Assembly: GCA_023392205.1 (NCBI GenBank)
Contig: JAEVZN010000099.1
Coordinates: 1-5,575 of the forward strand
DNA from: Pseudomonadota bacterium
Lineage (GTDB): Bacteria; Pseudomonadota; Alphaproteobacteria; Rhizobiales; Xanthobacteraceae
Length of the DNA: 5,575 bases
Direction: 5' to 3'
Part shown: positions 1 through 5,575 of the stretch, piece by piece
How the letters are laid out: every line of letters begins with the position of its first letter
Numbering within the stretch: the first letter of the stretch is position 1
The notes under the pieces: generated by a model
What the model saw: only the letters and a program-made list of their open reading frames with translations
Told to the model about the DNA's origin: nothing
Databases searched by the model: none
Made by a program: the position numbers and the translations under genes

Positions 1-52
1 TGCCGCTGACCAAGTTCGCCGCAATCGCATCTGCAATCGGCAGCCGCACCCT

Positions 53-1120
53 TCAGGCTGTCTCGGGCTCAGGCTCAGGCTCGCTGTCGGGGGCGCCAAG
101 CAGGTCGGCGATCCAGCGGCTCGACGGATGCTGCGCGCAGAATGTCAGAATGGCGATGGTAATCGGGACGCCGACAAAGGCCCCGAACAGACCCCAGAAA
201 TAGGCCCAAAAGAACACCGAGAACAAAACCACCAGCGGCGATACGGCGAGCGCCTTGCCGGAAATGCGAGGTTCAATATAGCTGCCGATCACAAATTGGA
301 TGATATTCAGCCCGGCGAAGATGAAAATTGCCGATTGCAACGACGCGAATTGCGCCAGCGCGAACAGGGCCGGAAACACAGTTGCGATAAACGGCCCGAT
401 GAAGGGGATGTAGTTGAGTGCGAAGGCGATAATGCCCCATTCGACCGCAAGCTGAAGCCCCGACAGCGATGCGAGCGCCCACACCATCACGCCGGTCGCG
501 ATGCTCATGACCGTACGGATCACGAGATAGTGGCGGAATTTCACGGCTGTGATCTGGCTGCCGCAAATCAGCACTTTCGACGTGGCGGCGCTGACCGAGG
601 CTTTCAGCTTTCTGGCAATCGTGTCGACCTCAAGCAGTCCCAGCACGACATAGACGAGAACGATCAGCCAGAATGTCACAGTGGTGTTGACGCGCCCGGT
701 CACCCCCTGCAGGGCGCGAATGAACCAGCCTACGTTGAAATGCTCGGACCATAATCCGGCCAGGACGATACCATGTCCCTCGAGCCAGACGGCGAACTGA
801 TCATAGAGGATCTGGAAACGCGCCGCATCGGCCATTAAGGTCCGGCCGATACGCCCAAAGCCCCATGTCACGATGGACGTGAAAGCCAAAAAGACCACGA
901 CGATCACGGTGACAACAATGGCGAGCGCCAGTAATTGCGGCACGCGCGCCTGCAGCCAGGCCTGCATCGGCCAGGCGACGGCGATAATGAAAAGTGCGCA
1001 GGCCACCGGCGCGAAGACGCTGCTGGCAAGATACAGCGCGGTGAAGATGGCAATGGCAGCCATGATGCCGACCAGCGCCAGCAGCCAGCGATCTGCCGTC
1101 AGGCTGGTGTCGATTCGCAT
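53..1120 (-). CDS. AI-2E family transporter (PerM/DUF20-type inner-membrane protein)
   Basis: This 355-residue protein is the usual length for the AI-2E/PerM family of multi-pass inner-membrane proteins. Members have been linked to autoinducer-2 export or Na+/H+ antiport, but most have no assigned substrate. Hydrophobic segments are visible at about residues 12-32, 35-52, 63-83, 146-165, 204-221, 226-256, 262-280 and 291-328. A polar stretch at 85-145 is the large soluble loop typical of the family. Two family signatures are clear: LNYIPFIGPFIA (235-246) and the IEPRISGKAL...SPL block (282-296), followed by a GLFGAFVGVP motif (310-319). The C-terminus ends in a short acidic EPEPEPE tail encoded by a hexamer repeat. 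The start is the first ATG, 17 nt after the peptidase stop; no good Shine-Dalgarno is visible, so translational coupling is likely. Family assignment is firm. Substrate is unknown, and its link to the three upstream genes is by position only. Confidence 0.9.
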   Translation of the reverse strand: MRIDTSLTADRWLLALVGIMAAIAIFTALYLASSVFAPVACALFIIAVAWPMQAWLQARVPQLLALAIVVTVIVVVFLAFTSIVTWGFGRIGRTLMADAARFQILYDQFAVWLEGHGIVLAGLWSEHFNVGWFIRALQGVTGRVNTTVTFWLIVLVYVVLGLLEVDTIARKLKASVSAATSKVLICGSQITAVKFRHYLVIRTVMSIATGVMVWALASLSGLQLAVEWGIIAFALNYIPFIGPFIATVFPALFALAQFASLQSAIFIFAGLNIIQFVIGSYIEPRISGKALAVSPLVVLFSVFFWAYFWGLFGAFVGVPITIAILTFCAQHPSSRWIADLLGAPDSEPEPEPETA

Positions 1121-1137
1121 CCGGTCTGTCTTTGCGC

Positions 1138-2340
1138 TCAGTTCGAAAGGGTGGCCAGCATGAGGGCGAGTTTGCAGCCAAGAGCATATTCGGGCAACAC
1201 GACATATTCGTTAATCGTGTGGATTTCCCGCTGACCTGCGCCAAAAGTAACCGTCGGAATCCCGTGTTTGTCGATCCAGTTCGCATCAAGGCCGCCATTG
1301 GAAAAGACGAATTCCGGCTCAAGGCCTAGGCGCCGGACTGCGTCCGCAGCGCGAGTGGCTGCAGGTGAATTCTCGCTGAGCCGGAAGGGCGGATAGGCCG
1401 GCTGGTGCCGGAAGTCTACGATGGCGGTCGACCCGTCAGCGGCCCGGACGGCGTCTTGAGCATCGGCAAAAGCCAGTTCGTAGGCCTTCGCGATTTCCTC
1501 CGCAAATTCGGCATAGGGACTGCGTGCTTCGCCTCTCACGGAAACATAGTTGGTCACGACATTGGTGGCGTCGCCCGCGGCCTTGCCGTCCTTGCCGCCG
1601 AATATGCCGACATTGCTCGTGCCGCGTCCGTTCGCCTTGCCGACCTTGCCGAACCACCCGCGACGATGCGCATTTGCAATGCCGATGGACGCAACGAGTG
1701 TTGCGGAAATGCCCGTTTCCGGTGCGACGCCGGCATGCGCCGCACGCCCGGTGATTTCCGCGTGCCAGTTTTCCTGGCCGACCGCGCCGATCAGAAGTTT
1801 TGATGGCACGCCGCCATCAACGTTGAAACACATCGAAGGTGCGCCGAGATCGGCCACACCGAGCTCGCGCGCGCCATGCAGACCGCTTTCTTCCCTGACT
1901 GTGAACAGCAGCGTGATCGGCGGATGGGGGATTTTGTGCTGCAACAAGGTTTGTGCAAGGGTGACGAGAACGGCGCATCCGGTGCGATTGTCGCCGCCGA
2001 GTGCGGTCGCCCTTTCGGAAACGATGCGGTCCCCCTCGCGCCGCGGCTTCGCGCCCGCACAGAGTGGTACCGTGTCGAGATGCGTGGAGAACATAATGCG
2101 CGGTGCGTCTGTTGTGCCGGGCAGATCGGCAATCAGATTGCCGGTTTGCGTTGGAAGCGGGATGCGCGAATTGGCATCGTCGAAGCGGATGGCGGATTGG
2201 GAGATGCCGGCGCCCTTTAGGTTGGCCACGATCGCTGCAGCGATCGCGGCTTCCTGGCCGGTTATGCCTTCGATGGCGAGGTAGCGCATCAGCCGGTCTT
2301 CCGCCGCGGCAATGTCGATCGGGTTCTCGCTGTCGGTCAT
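1138..2340 (-). CDS. M20-family metallopeptidase, peptidase T-like
   Basis: This 400-residue cytoplasmic, probably di-zinc, peptidase or amidohydrolase is of the M20 family, closest in style to PepT-like proteins such as Bacillus YqjE. The expected metal and catalytic residues are all present: H87 and D89 in STHLDT, bridging D117 in GGDNRTG, general base E150 and metal ligand E151 in TVREESG, D175 in FNVDGG, and H374 in REIHT. The inserted dimerisation (lid) domain runs from about 187 to 300 and carries the AHAGVAPETG motif (201-210). The open frame extends 39 codons upstream, but those codons overlap the end of the transporter gene and look like shadow sequence. The ATG at 2340 gives a natural N-terminus (MTDSENPID) and has an AAAGGA site 10 nt upstream. 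The adjacent AbgT carrier recalls E. coli abgA/abgB/abgT, where an M20-type hydrolase cleaves the imported amide. Substrate is unproven: a short peptide or an N-acyl amino acid, perhaps one that yields arginine. Confidence 0.9.
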   Translation of the reverse strand: MTDSENPIDIAAAEDRLMRYLAIEGITGQEAAIAAAIVANLKGAGISQSAIRFDDANSRIPLPTQTGNLIADLPGTTDAPRIMFSTHLDTVPLCAGAKPRREGDRIVSERATALGGDNRTGCAVLVTLAQTLLQHKIPHPPITLLFTVREESGLHGARELGVADLGAPSMCFNVDGGVPSKLLIGAVGQENWHAEITGRAAHAGVAPETGISATLVASIGIANAHRRGWFGKVGKANGRGTSNVGIFGGKDGKAAGDATNVVTNYVSVRGEARSPYAEFAEEIAKAYELAFADAQDAVRAADGSTAIVDFRHQPAYPPFRLSENSPAATRAADAVRRLGLEPEFVFSNGGLDANWIDKHGIPTVTFGAGQREIHTINEYVVLPEYALGCKLALMLATLSN

Positions 2341-2350
2341 GTCTCGGCCA

Positions 2351-2356
2351 TCCTTT
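2351..2356 (-). promoter_or_regulatory. Ribosome binding site that decides the M20 peptidase start
   Basis: On the minus strand the sequence reads AAAGGA, 10 nt before the ATG at 2340. It is the clearest Shine-Dalgarno site inside the cluster and supports the shorter peptidase start over the in-frame ATG at 2457, which lies within the transporter gene. An out-of-frame ATG overlaps the site itself (AAAGGATGG) but opens only a four-codon frame that stops at TGA across the true start. Confidence 0.6.
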
Positions 2357-2380
2357 AGGGGGCAAATCGGCAGGTCCGCT

Positions 2381-3940
2381 TCACAATCCCCACGGCAGGC
2401 CAAGCCATTGCCAAAGCGCGACCAGCGCGGTCCACGCAACGAAAAGCCAAAGCACATAGGGCAGCATCAACGATACCACGGTGCCGACACCGGCCCGTGC
2501 ATCGTATTTCTGCGCGAAGCCGACCACGAGCGCGAAATAGGCGTTCAGCGGCGTGATTGCGTTCATTGGTGAATCGCCGACCCGATAGGCGGCCAGAACC
2601 GCTTCCGGGTCCACGCCGAGTTTCACCAGCAGCGGCACAAAAACCGGCGCGAAGATCGCCCACTTGGCAATGGCGCCAGTGATCAGGAGGTCGATCACGG
2701 CGACAACGGCGATAAAGCCGATCAGCAGCGGTAGGATGCCGACATTCGACGTCTTCAGGATATCCGACAATGTCAGCGCCATGATCGTCCCGATATTCGT
2801 GTAGGTGAAATAGGCCACGAACTGGCTGAGAACGAAGAACAGAAAGATCGTGCCGCCGAGTCCTGTAATGGCTTTCTCCATGGCCCTGATGACCTCGGTG
2901 AGGCTGGTCAATGTGCCGGCGCCGATACCATAGGCCCACCCGGTCGTCAGAAACGCCAGCATGATGAGCGCGATCAGTCCGTTCATGAACGGAGAATTGC
3001 CGATCAGGTCGCCGCTGACCGGATCGCGCAACGGGGCTCCGGGTGGCAGTGTCAAAAGACAAAATGCGGCAGCAAGCCCGAGCAGGCCGTAGAGCGCAAA
3101 GCGCAGGCCGCGCCCCTCCGCCTCGGTCAGCTTTCCAGATTGTCCGCCGGACGGCTCTGCCTTGTCCTCCGTGAGATATGGTCCGAGCCGCGGCGCAATC
3201 ACACGGTCGGTGATGACGGCGATGACGACGGTCAGCAGCAGCACCGACGCGATGGAGAACCAGAGATTGGACGCGAGGCCGATGGTGCGCGCTGGATCGA
3301 CCATGCGCACCGCATCGTTGGTGAGTTCGACCAGAACCGTATCGAGCGGCTTGACCAGCATGTTGACCGTGAACGATCCCGCGACCGCCGCAAAGCCAAG
3401 CGCGAGGCCGGCCAGCGGGTGGCGTCCGACGGAAAGATAGGCGATGCCGGCGAGCGGAATGAGAACAAGGTAGCCTGCATCGGCAGCGATGCTCGACATT
3501 ATGCCGACGAAAGCCAGAATATAGGTGAGTGCCCAATAGGGAGAAACCAGCACGAGTTTGCGGATAAGTGCCTTGACCAGCCCGGATTCCTCCGCGACAC
3601 CCGCGCCGATCATCGCGCATATCATCAGGCCGACCGCGGTGAAGCTCATGAAATTCGGAATGAGCGACACATACATGAACCTGATGCCGTCGGCACTCAG
3701 CAGATTTCTGATGTCTGCGGTGACGACTTCGATCTTGTGTGTCTCGGGATCGATGCGCTCGAAGGTGACGGAAGCGCCGATCAGCGAGAGCAAGGCCGAC
3801 AGGGCAATCACCACGCCGATCAGAATCAGGAAAATTACGACTGGATGCGGGACGATGTTGCCCGCCCTTTCGATCGCATCCAGGAAACGCTGCGTCGCGG
3901 TCTTCGGCGCGGTTTTGGGTGCGGTCACGGCGTCGGTCAT
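2381..3940 (-). CDS. AbgT-family transporter with an atypical substrate-site loop
   Basis: This 519-residue inner-membrane carrier belongs to the AbgT family, which includes E. coli AbgT (p-aminobenzoyl-glutamate uptake) and Neisseria MtrF/Alcanivorax YdaH (drug or antimetabolite efflux). About ten hydrophobic segments are visible, including 33-57, 98-115, 135-170, 176-195, 226-248, 282-298, 321-340, 363-390, 400-436 and 485-510. A polar cytoplasmic stretch lies at 250-280. Family motifs include the VKPLD block (196-200), the AKWAIFAP loop (425-432) and the YRVGDSPMNAITPLN block (452-466). Residues D200, W427, P445, R453, D456 and P464 fall at a constant offset of 7 from the functional residues I recall for MtrF. 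Where the family usually reads N-L-F-I-G-S-A-S-A-K-W, this protein reads D-L-L-I-T-G-A-I-A-K-W (417-427). The ATG at 3940, 8 nt after the arcA stop, is chosen over the one at 3991, which overlaps arcA. The site has only a weak GAG upstream, so coupling to arcA translation is likely. Substrate and direction of transport are unknown. Confidence 0.9.
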   Translation of the reverse strand: MTDAVTAPKTAPKTATQRFLDAIERAGNIVPHPVVIFLILIGVVIALSALLSLIGASVTFERIDPETHKIEVVTADIRNLLSADGIRFMYVSLIPNFMSFTAVGLMICAMIGAGVAEESGLVKALIRKLVLVSPYWALTYILAFVGIMSSIAADAGYLVLIPLAGIAYLSVGRHPLAGLALGFAAVAGSFTVNMLVKPLDTVLVELTNDAVRMVDPARTIGLASNLWFSIASVLLLTVVIAVITDRVIAPRLGPYLTEDKAEPSGGQSGKLTEAEGRGLRFALYGLLGLAAAFCLLTLPPGAPLRDPVSGDLIGNSPFMNGLIALIMLAFLTTGWAYGIGAGTLTSLTEVIRAMEKAITGLGGTIFLFFVLSQFVAYFTYTNIGTIMALTLSDILKTSNVGILPLLIGFIAVVAVIDLLITGAIAKWAIFAPVFVPLLVKLGVDPEAVLAAYRVGDSPMNAITPLNAYFALVVGFAQKYDARAGVGTVVSLMLPYVLWLFVAWTALVALWQWLGLPWGL

Positions 3941-3948
3941 GCCGTATC

Positions 3949-5202
3949 TCAATAGCTGACGGGATCGCGGGTCAGCGGACAGGTCATGCAATGCCCGCCG
4001 CCGCGCCCGCGTCCAAGTTCGGATCCGGATATCGTGATCACCTCGATGCCCTGTTTACGCAACAAGGTGTTGGTATAAGTGTTACGGTCGTAGGCGAAGA
4101 CGACACCCGGCGAAGCACAGACGAGATTGGCGCGGCTGTCCCATTGCGTCCGCTCGCGCATATAGGCGTCGCCGCCGGTCTCGACCACGCGCAATGTCTT
4201 CAGGCCCAGCGCCTCTGCCACAACATCCACCAGCGGCTTGTCCTCGATGCGCAGGTCGAGTCCGCCCTTGCTGCCGGCGGGGCGGTAGGAAAACGTAGGC
4301 ATTTTATCCACGATATCGGGGTAGAGCAGCACGCAGTCGCGATCAGCAAATGTGAAAATCGTGTCGAGATGCATGGCCGCGCGTAGCTTCGGCATGGCCG
4401 CAACGATCACGCGTTCCGCGGCACCCTGTTCGAACAGGGCGGCAGCCAGCTGGCTGATCGCCTGTCGCGAACTGCGTTCGCTCATGCCGACAAGAACGTT
4501 GCCCTTGCCGATAGGCATGACGTCGCCCCCTTCCAGAGTGGCCATGCCGTGCTCGCGCTCCGGGTCCCCCCACCAGACGCGGACACGCCCTGCAAAATCC
4601 GGATGAAAGCGATAGATGGCTGCGACCAGCAGGGTCTCCTCGCGCCGTGCCGGAAAGAACAGGGGGTTAAGCGTTACCCCGCCATAGATCCAGCAGGTCG
4701 TGTCGCGCGTGTACAATGTATTGGGCAAAGGCGGGAGCAGATATTCGGCCATGCCTGCGCTGCCACGCACGAGCTTCAGCATCTCGCCGCCGAGTTCATC
4801 GGGCAGATCGTACGTCGACAGGCCGCCGATCAGGGTCTCGGCCAGTTCCCGGCTGGACATGCTTTCCAGATAACCTTTGATTTCGTCAATCAGGCCGATG
4901 CCGACCTGATCGGGCACGATCTGCCGATCGAGAAGCCAGGCCTTGGCCTGCGGGATGGCAAGTGTCTCGGACAGCAGATTGTGCATTTCGACGACTTCGA
5001 TATTACGGTCGCGCATCTTCTGGACAAAATCGAAATGATCACGCTTCGCGGCCTCCACCCACATCACGTCATCGAAGAGAAGATCGTCGCAATTGCTTGG
5101 TGTCAAACGTGCATGCGCCCGGCCGGGTGCGCAGACCATCACCTTGCGCAGCGGACCTGTTTCCGAGTGGACGCCATAGGCAATGTCCGGCTTGTCTGTC
5201 AT
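3949..5202 (-). CDS. arcA: Arginine deiminase
   Basis: This 417-residue cytoplasmic enzyme hydrolyses L-arginine to L-citrulline and ammonia, the first step of the arginine deiminase pathway used for ATP, nitrogen or acid resistance. Length and motifs match Pseudomonas ArcA (418 residues) almost position for position. Visible motifs are [10 protein letters not shown] (41-50), LYTRDTT (163-169, active-site D167), [10 protein letters not shown] (223-232, E224), [10 protein letters not shown] (276-285, H278 and D280) and the C-terminal [14 protein letters not shown] loop (397-410), with nucleophile C405. All catalytic residues are therefore intact. The start is the first in-frame ATG and fits the family N-terminus ([12 protein letters not shown] at 10-21). 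No Shine-Dalgarno precedes it; the position is occupied by a 6-bp inverted repeat. It is the first gene of the minus-strand cluster. The stop is followed 8 nt later by the AbgT-family gene. arcB and arcC, which would turn citrulline into ATP, are not in the window. Confidence 0.97.
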   Translation of the reverse strand: MTDKPDIAYGVHSETGPLRKVMVCAPGRAHARLTPSNCDDLLFDDVMWVEAAKRDHFDFVQKMRDRNIEVVEMHNLLSETLAIPQAKAWLLDRQIVPDQVGIGLIDEIKGYLESMSSRELAETLIGGLSTYDLPDELGGEMLKLVRGSAGMAEYLLPPLPNTLYTRDTTCWIYGGVTLNPLFFPARREETLLVAAIYRFHPDFAGRVRVWWGDPEREHGMATLEGGDVMPIGKGNVLVGMSERSSRQAISQLAAALFEQGAAERVIVAAMPKLRAAMHLDTIFTFADRDCVLLYPDIVDKMPTFSYRPAGSKGGLDLRIEDKPLVDVVAEALGLKTLRVVETGGDAYMRERTQWDSRANLVCASPGVVFAYDRNTYTNTLLRKQGIEVITISGSELGRGRGGGHCMTCPLTRDPVSY

Positions 5203-5203
5203 G

Positions 5204-5217
5204 AATGCGCTCGCATT
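5204..5217. repeat. Perfect 6-bp inverted repeat just upstream of arcA
   Basis: AATGCG and CGCATT form a perfect dyad with a 2-nt centre (CT), ending one base before the arcA start codon. It sits exactly where a Shine-Dalgarno site would be and at or just after the predicted transcription start. It could be a repressor or activator half-site pair, or a small leader hairpin, although a 2-nt loop is too tight for all six pairs. The arms do not match an ArgR or FNR/ANR consensus. Chance is possible at this length. Confidence 0.4.
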
Positions 5218-5223
5218 TGACTC

Positions 5224-5252
5224 ATGATAGGCATGTGGCGTTGTTATGTGAT
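5224..5252 (-). promoter_or_regulatory. Candidate sigma-70-type promoter for the arcA cluster
   Basis: On the minus strand a TATCAT -10 element (5 of 6 to consensus, 5229-5224) lies 17 nt downstream of an ATCACA -35-like element (4 of 6, 5252-5247). Transcription would start near 5217, giving a very short leader of about 15 nt before arcA. This is the only reasonable promoter-like pair found in the 88-bp divergent region for this strand. The -35 match is weak, so an activator may be needed if it is real. Confidence 0.3.
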
Positions 5253-5264
5253 CGATCGACAGGG

Positions 5265-5276
5265 CGGCTTCGGCCG
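5265..5276 (+). other. Small UUCG-tetraloop hairpin in the leader of the WxxGxW gene
   Basis: CGGC-TTCG-GCCG forms a 4-bp stem closed by a C(UUCG)G tetraloop, an unusually stable small hairpin. It ends four bases before the AGGAGA ribosome binding site of the plus-strand gene. It is not followed by a T run and lies upstream of a gene, so it is not a terminator. It may stabilise the 5' leader or affect ribosome access, or be incidental in GC-rich DNA. Confidence 0.35.
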
Positions 5277-5279
5277 GGC

Positions 5280-5285
5280 AGGAGA
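5280..5285 (+). promoter_or_regulatory. Strong ribosome binding site for the WxxGxW-repeat protein
   Basis: AGGAGA lies 5 nt before the ATG at 5291, a near-ideal Shine-Dalgarno match. It fixes the start of the partial plus-strand gene and contrasts with the poor sites before arcA, the AbgT-family gene and the AI-2E gene. Confidence 0.7.
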
Positions 5286-5290
5286 CCGCG

Positions 5291-5575
5291 ATGACCCCGC
5301 AATACAGCGCGATACGTACGGTATGGGCGGCAGGTCTGCTCGCACTCCTGCTGATAGCGGCACCGATGCCGGCCCATGCGCAGTCCCGCGAGGATCGGGC
5401 GTCCGCGCGCCCCGCACGTCCCCCCTTGCCGCCACATGCGCAAGAGCGCCCGCGTGCGCGACCCGGTTATGTCTGGATGCAGGGACGCTGGCGATGGGAC
5501 AGGCGGAAGGGCCAATATGTCTGGACCCCCGGATATTGGCAGCGCGATTCCCGTGCGATCAATCACGGACCGCAG
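5291..5575 (+). CDS. Secreted WxxGxW (YXWGXW) repeat protein, 5' part only
   Basis: The frame opens at an ATG with a strong AGGAGA site and runs without a stop to the window edge, giving 95 residues of an incomplete protein. Residues 1-30 form a signal peptide: a short polar start with one Arg, a hydrophobic core at about 11-26 ([16 protein letters not shown]) and an AHA|Q cleavage site after A30. There is no lipobox cysteine, so it should be released to the periplasm or outside. A Pro/Arg-rich basic linker (about 32-58) leads into two copies of the WxxGxW motif, YVWMQGRW (60-67) and YVWTPGYW (76-83), 16 residues apart. Such short aromatic repeats define a family of small exported proteins, many in proteobacteria, with no established biochemical role. 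It is divergent from arcA and shares the 88-bp intergenic region, but nothing ties it functionally to arginine metabolism. Confidence 0.85.
   Translation, partial: MTPQYSAIRTVWAAGLLALLLIAAPMPAHAQSREDRASARPARPPLPPHAQERPRARPGYVWMQGRWRWDRRKGQYVWTPGYWQRDSRAINHGPQ

Noticed and set aside
2341..2457. 39-codon N-terminal extension of the M20 peptidase frame
   Set aside because: It overlaps the coding end of the AbgT-family gene, its residues do not look like an M20 N-terminus, and the ATG at 2340 has a ribosome binding site.
2355..3620. Long open frame of 421 codons on the minus strand within the AbgT-family gene
   Set aside because: It is a shifted-frame shadow in GC-rich coding DNA, very rich in Arg and His, with no recognisable motif, and it covers the same bases as the clear AbgT protein.
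3140..3955. 271-codon plus-strand open frame antisense to the AbgT-family gene
   Set aside because: Its composition is dominated by Arg, Asp, Gln and His, as expected from the antisense of a membrane protein gene; no domain is visible.
3941..3991. 17-codon N-terminal extension of the AbgT-family protein
   Set aside because: It lies over the conserved C-terminal codons of arcA; the ATG at 3940 falls directly after the arcA stop and gives a typical soluble N-terminus.
4549..5220. 223-codon plus-strand open frame antisense to arcA
   Set aside because: arcA is unmistakable on the other strand; the antisense product shows no family features and no ribosome binding site.
5217..5230. FNR/ANR-like box in front of arcA (TTGAC-N4-GATAG)
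   Set aside because: Only one half-site resembles TTGAT; the other half does not match ATCAA, so anaerobic control as in Pseudomonas arc loci is not supported.
5217..5246. Plus-strand promoter using TTGACT at 5217-5222
   Set aside because: The -35 match is good, but no acceptable -10 hexamer occurs 16-18 nt downstream.
5222..5566. 114-codon minus-strand open frame across the right edge region
   Set aside because: It lies antisense to the signal peptide and WxxGxW motifs of the plus-strand gene, which has a strong ribosome site and clear protein features.

Overview
The window looks like a chromosomal stretch from a moderately GC-rich bacterium, by eye about 60% GC, most likely an alphaproteobacterium. 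That placement rests on codon and base style, on the weak or absent Shine-Dalgarno sites inside the gene cluster, and on the type of small WxxGxW protein at the right edge. It is an inference; there is no rRNA or other marker gene.

Four complete genes lie head to tail on the minus strand and fill almost everything from 5202 down to 53. In transcription order they are arginine deiminase (arcA, 5202-3949), an AbgT-family transporter (3940-2381), an M20 metallopeptidase of the peptidase T-like type (2340-1138) and an AI-2E/PerM-family membrane protein (1120-53). The gaps are 8, 40 and 17 nt, with no visible terminator or internal promoter, so they read as one operon. It may continue leftwards past base 1. 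On the plus strand, an 88-bp divergent intergenic region (5203-5290) separates arcA from the start of a secreted WxxGxW-repeat protein that is cut off by the right edge.

The likely theme is peptide or amide import or exchange, hydrolysis, and arginine deimination. The transporter would move an acylated or peptidic amino acid (or exchange an arginine-pathway product), the M20 enzyme would release the free amino acid, and ArcA would convert arginine to citrulline and ammonia. The usual partners arcB (ornithine carbamoyltransferase), arcC (carbamate kinase) and the classical arcD are not in the window. The set arcA + ion-transporter-superfamily carrier + M20 peptidase recalls the arc loci of some streptococci, but with an AbgT carrier in place of the usual one. 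The AbgT protein also departs from the family pattern in its substrate-site loop. There are no RNA genes, CRISPR arrays, insertion sequences or other mobile elements.
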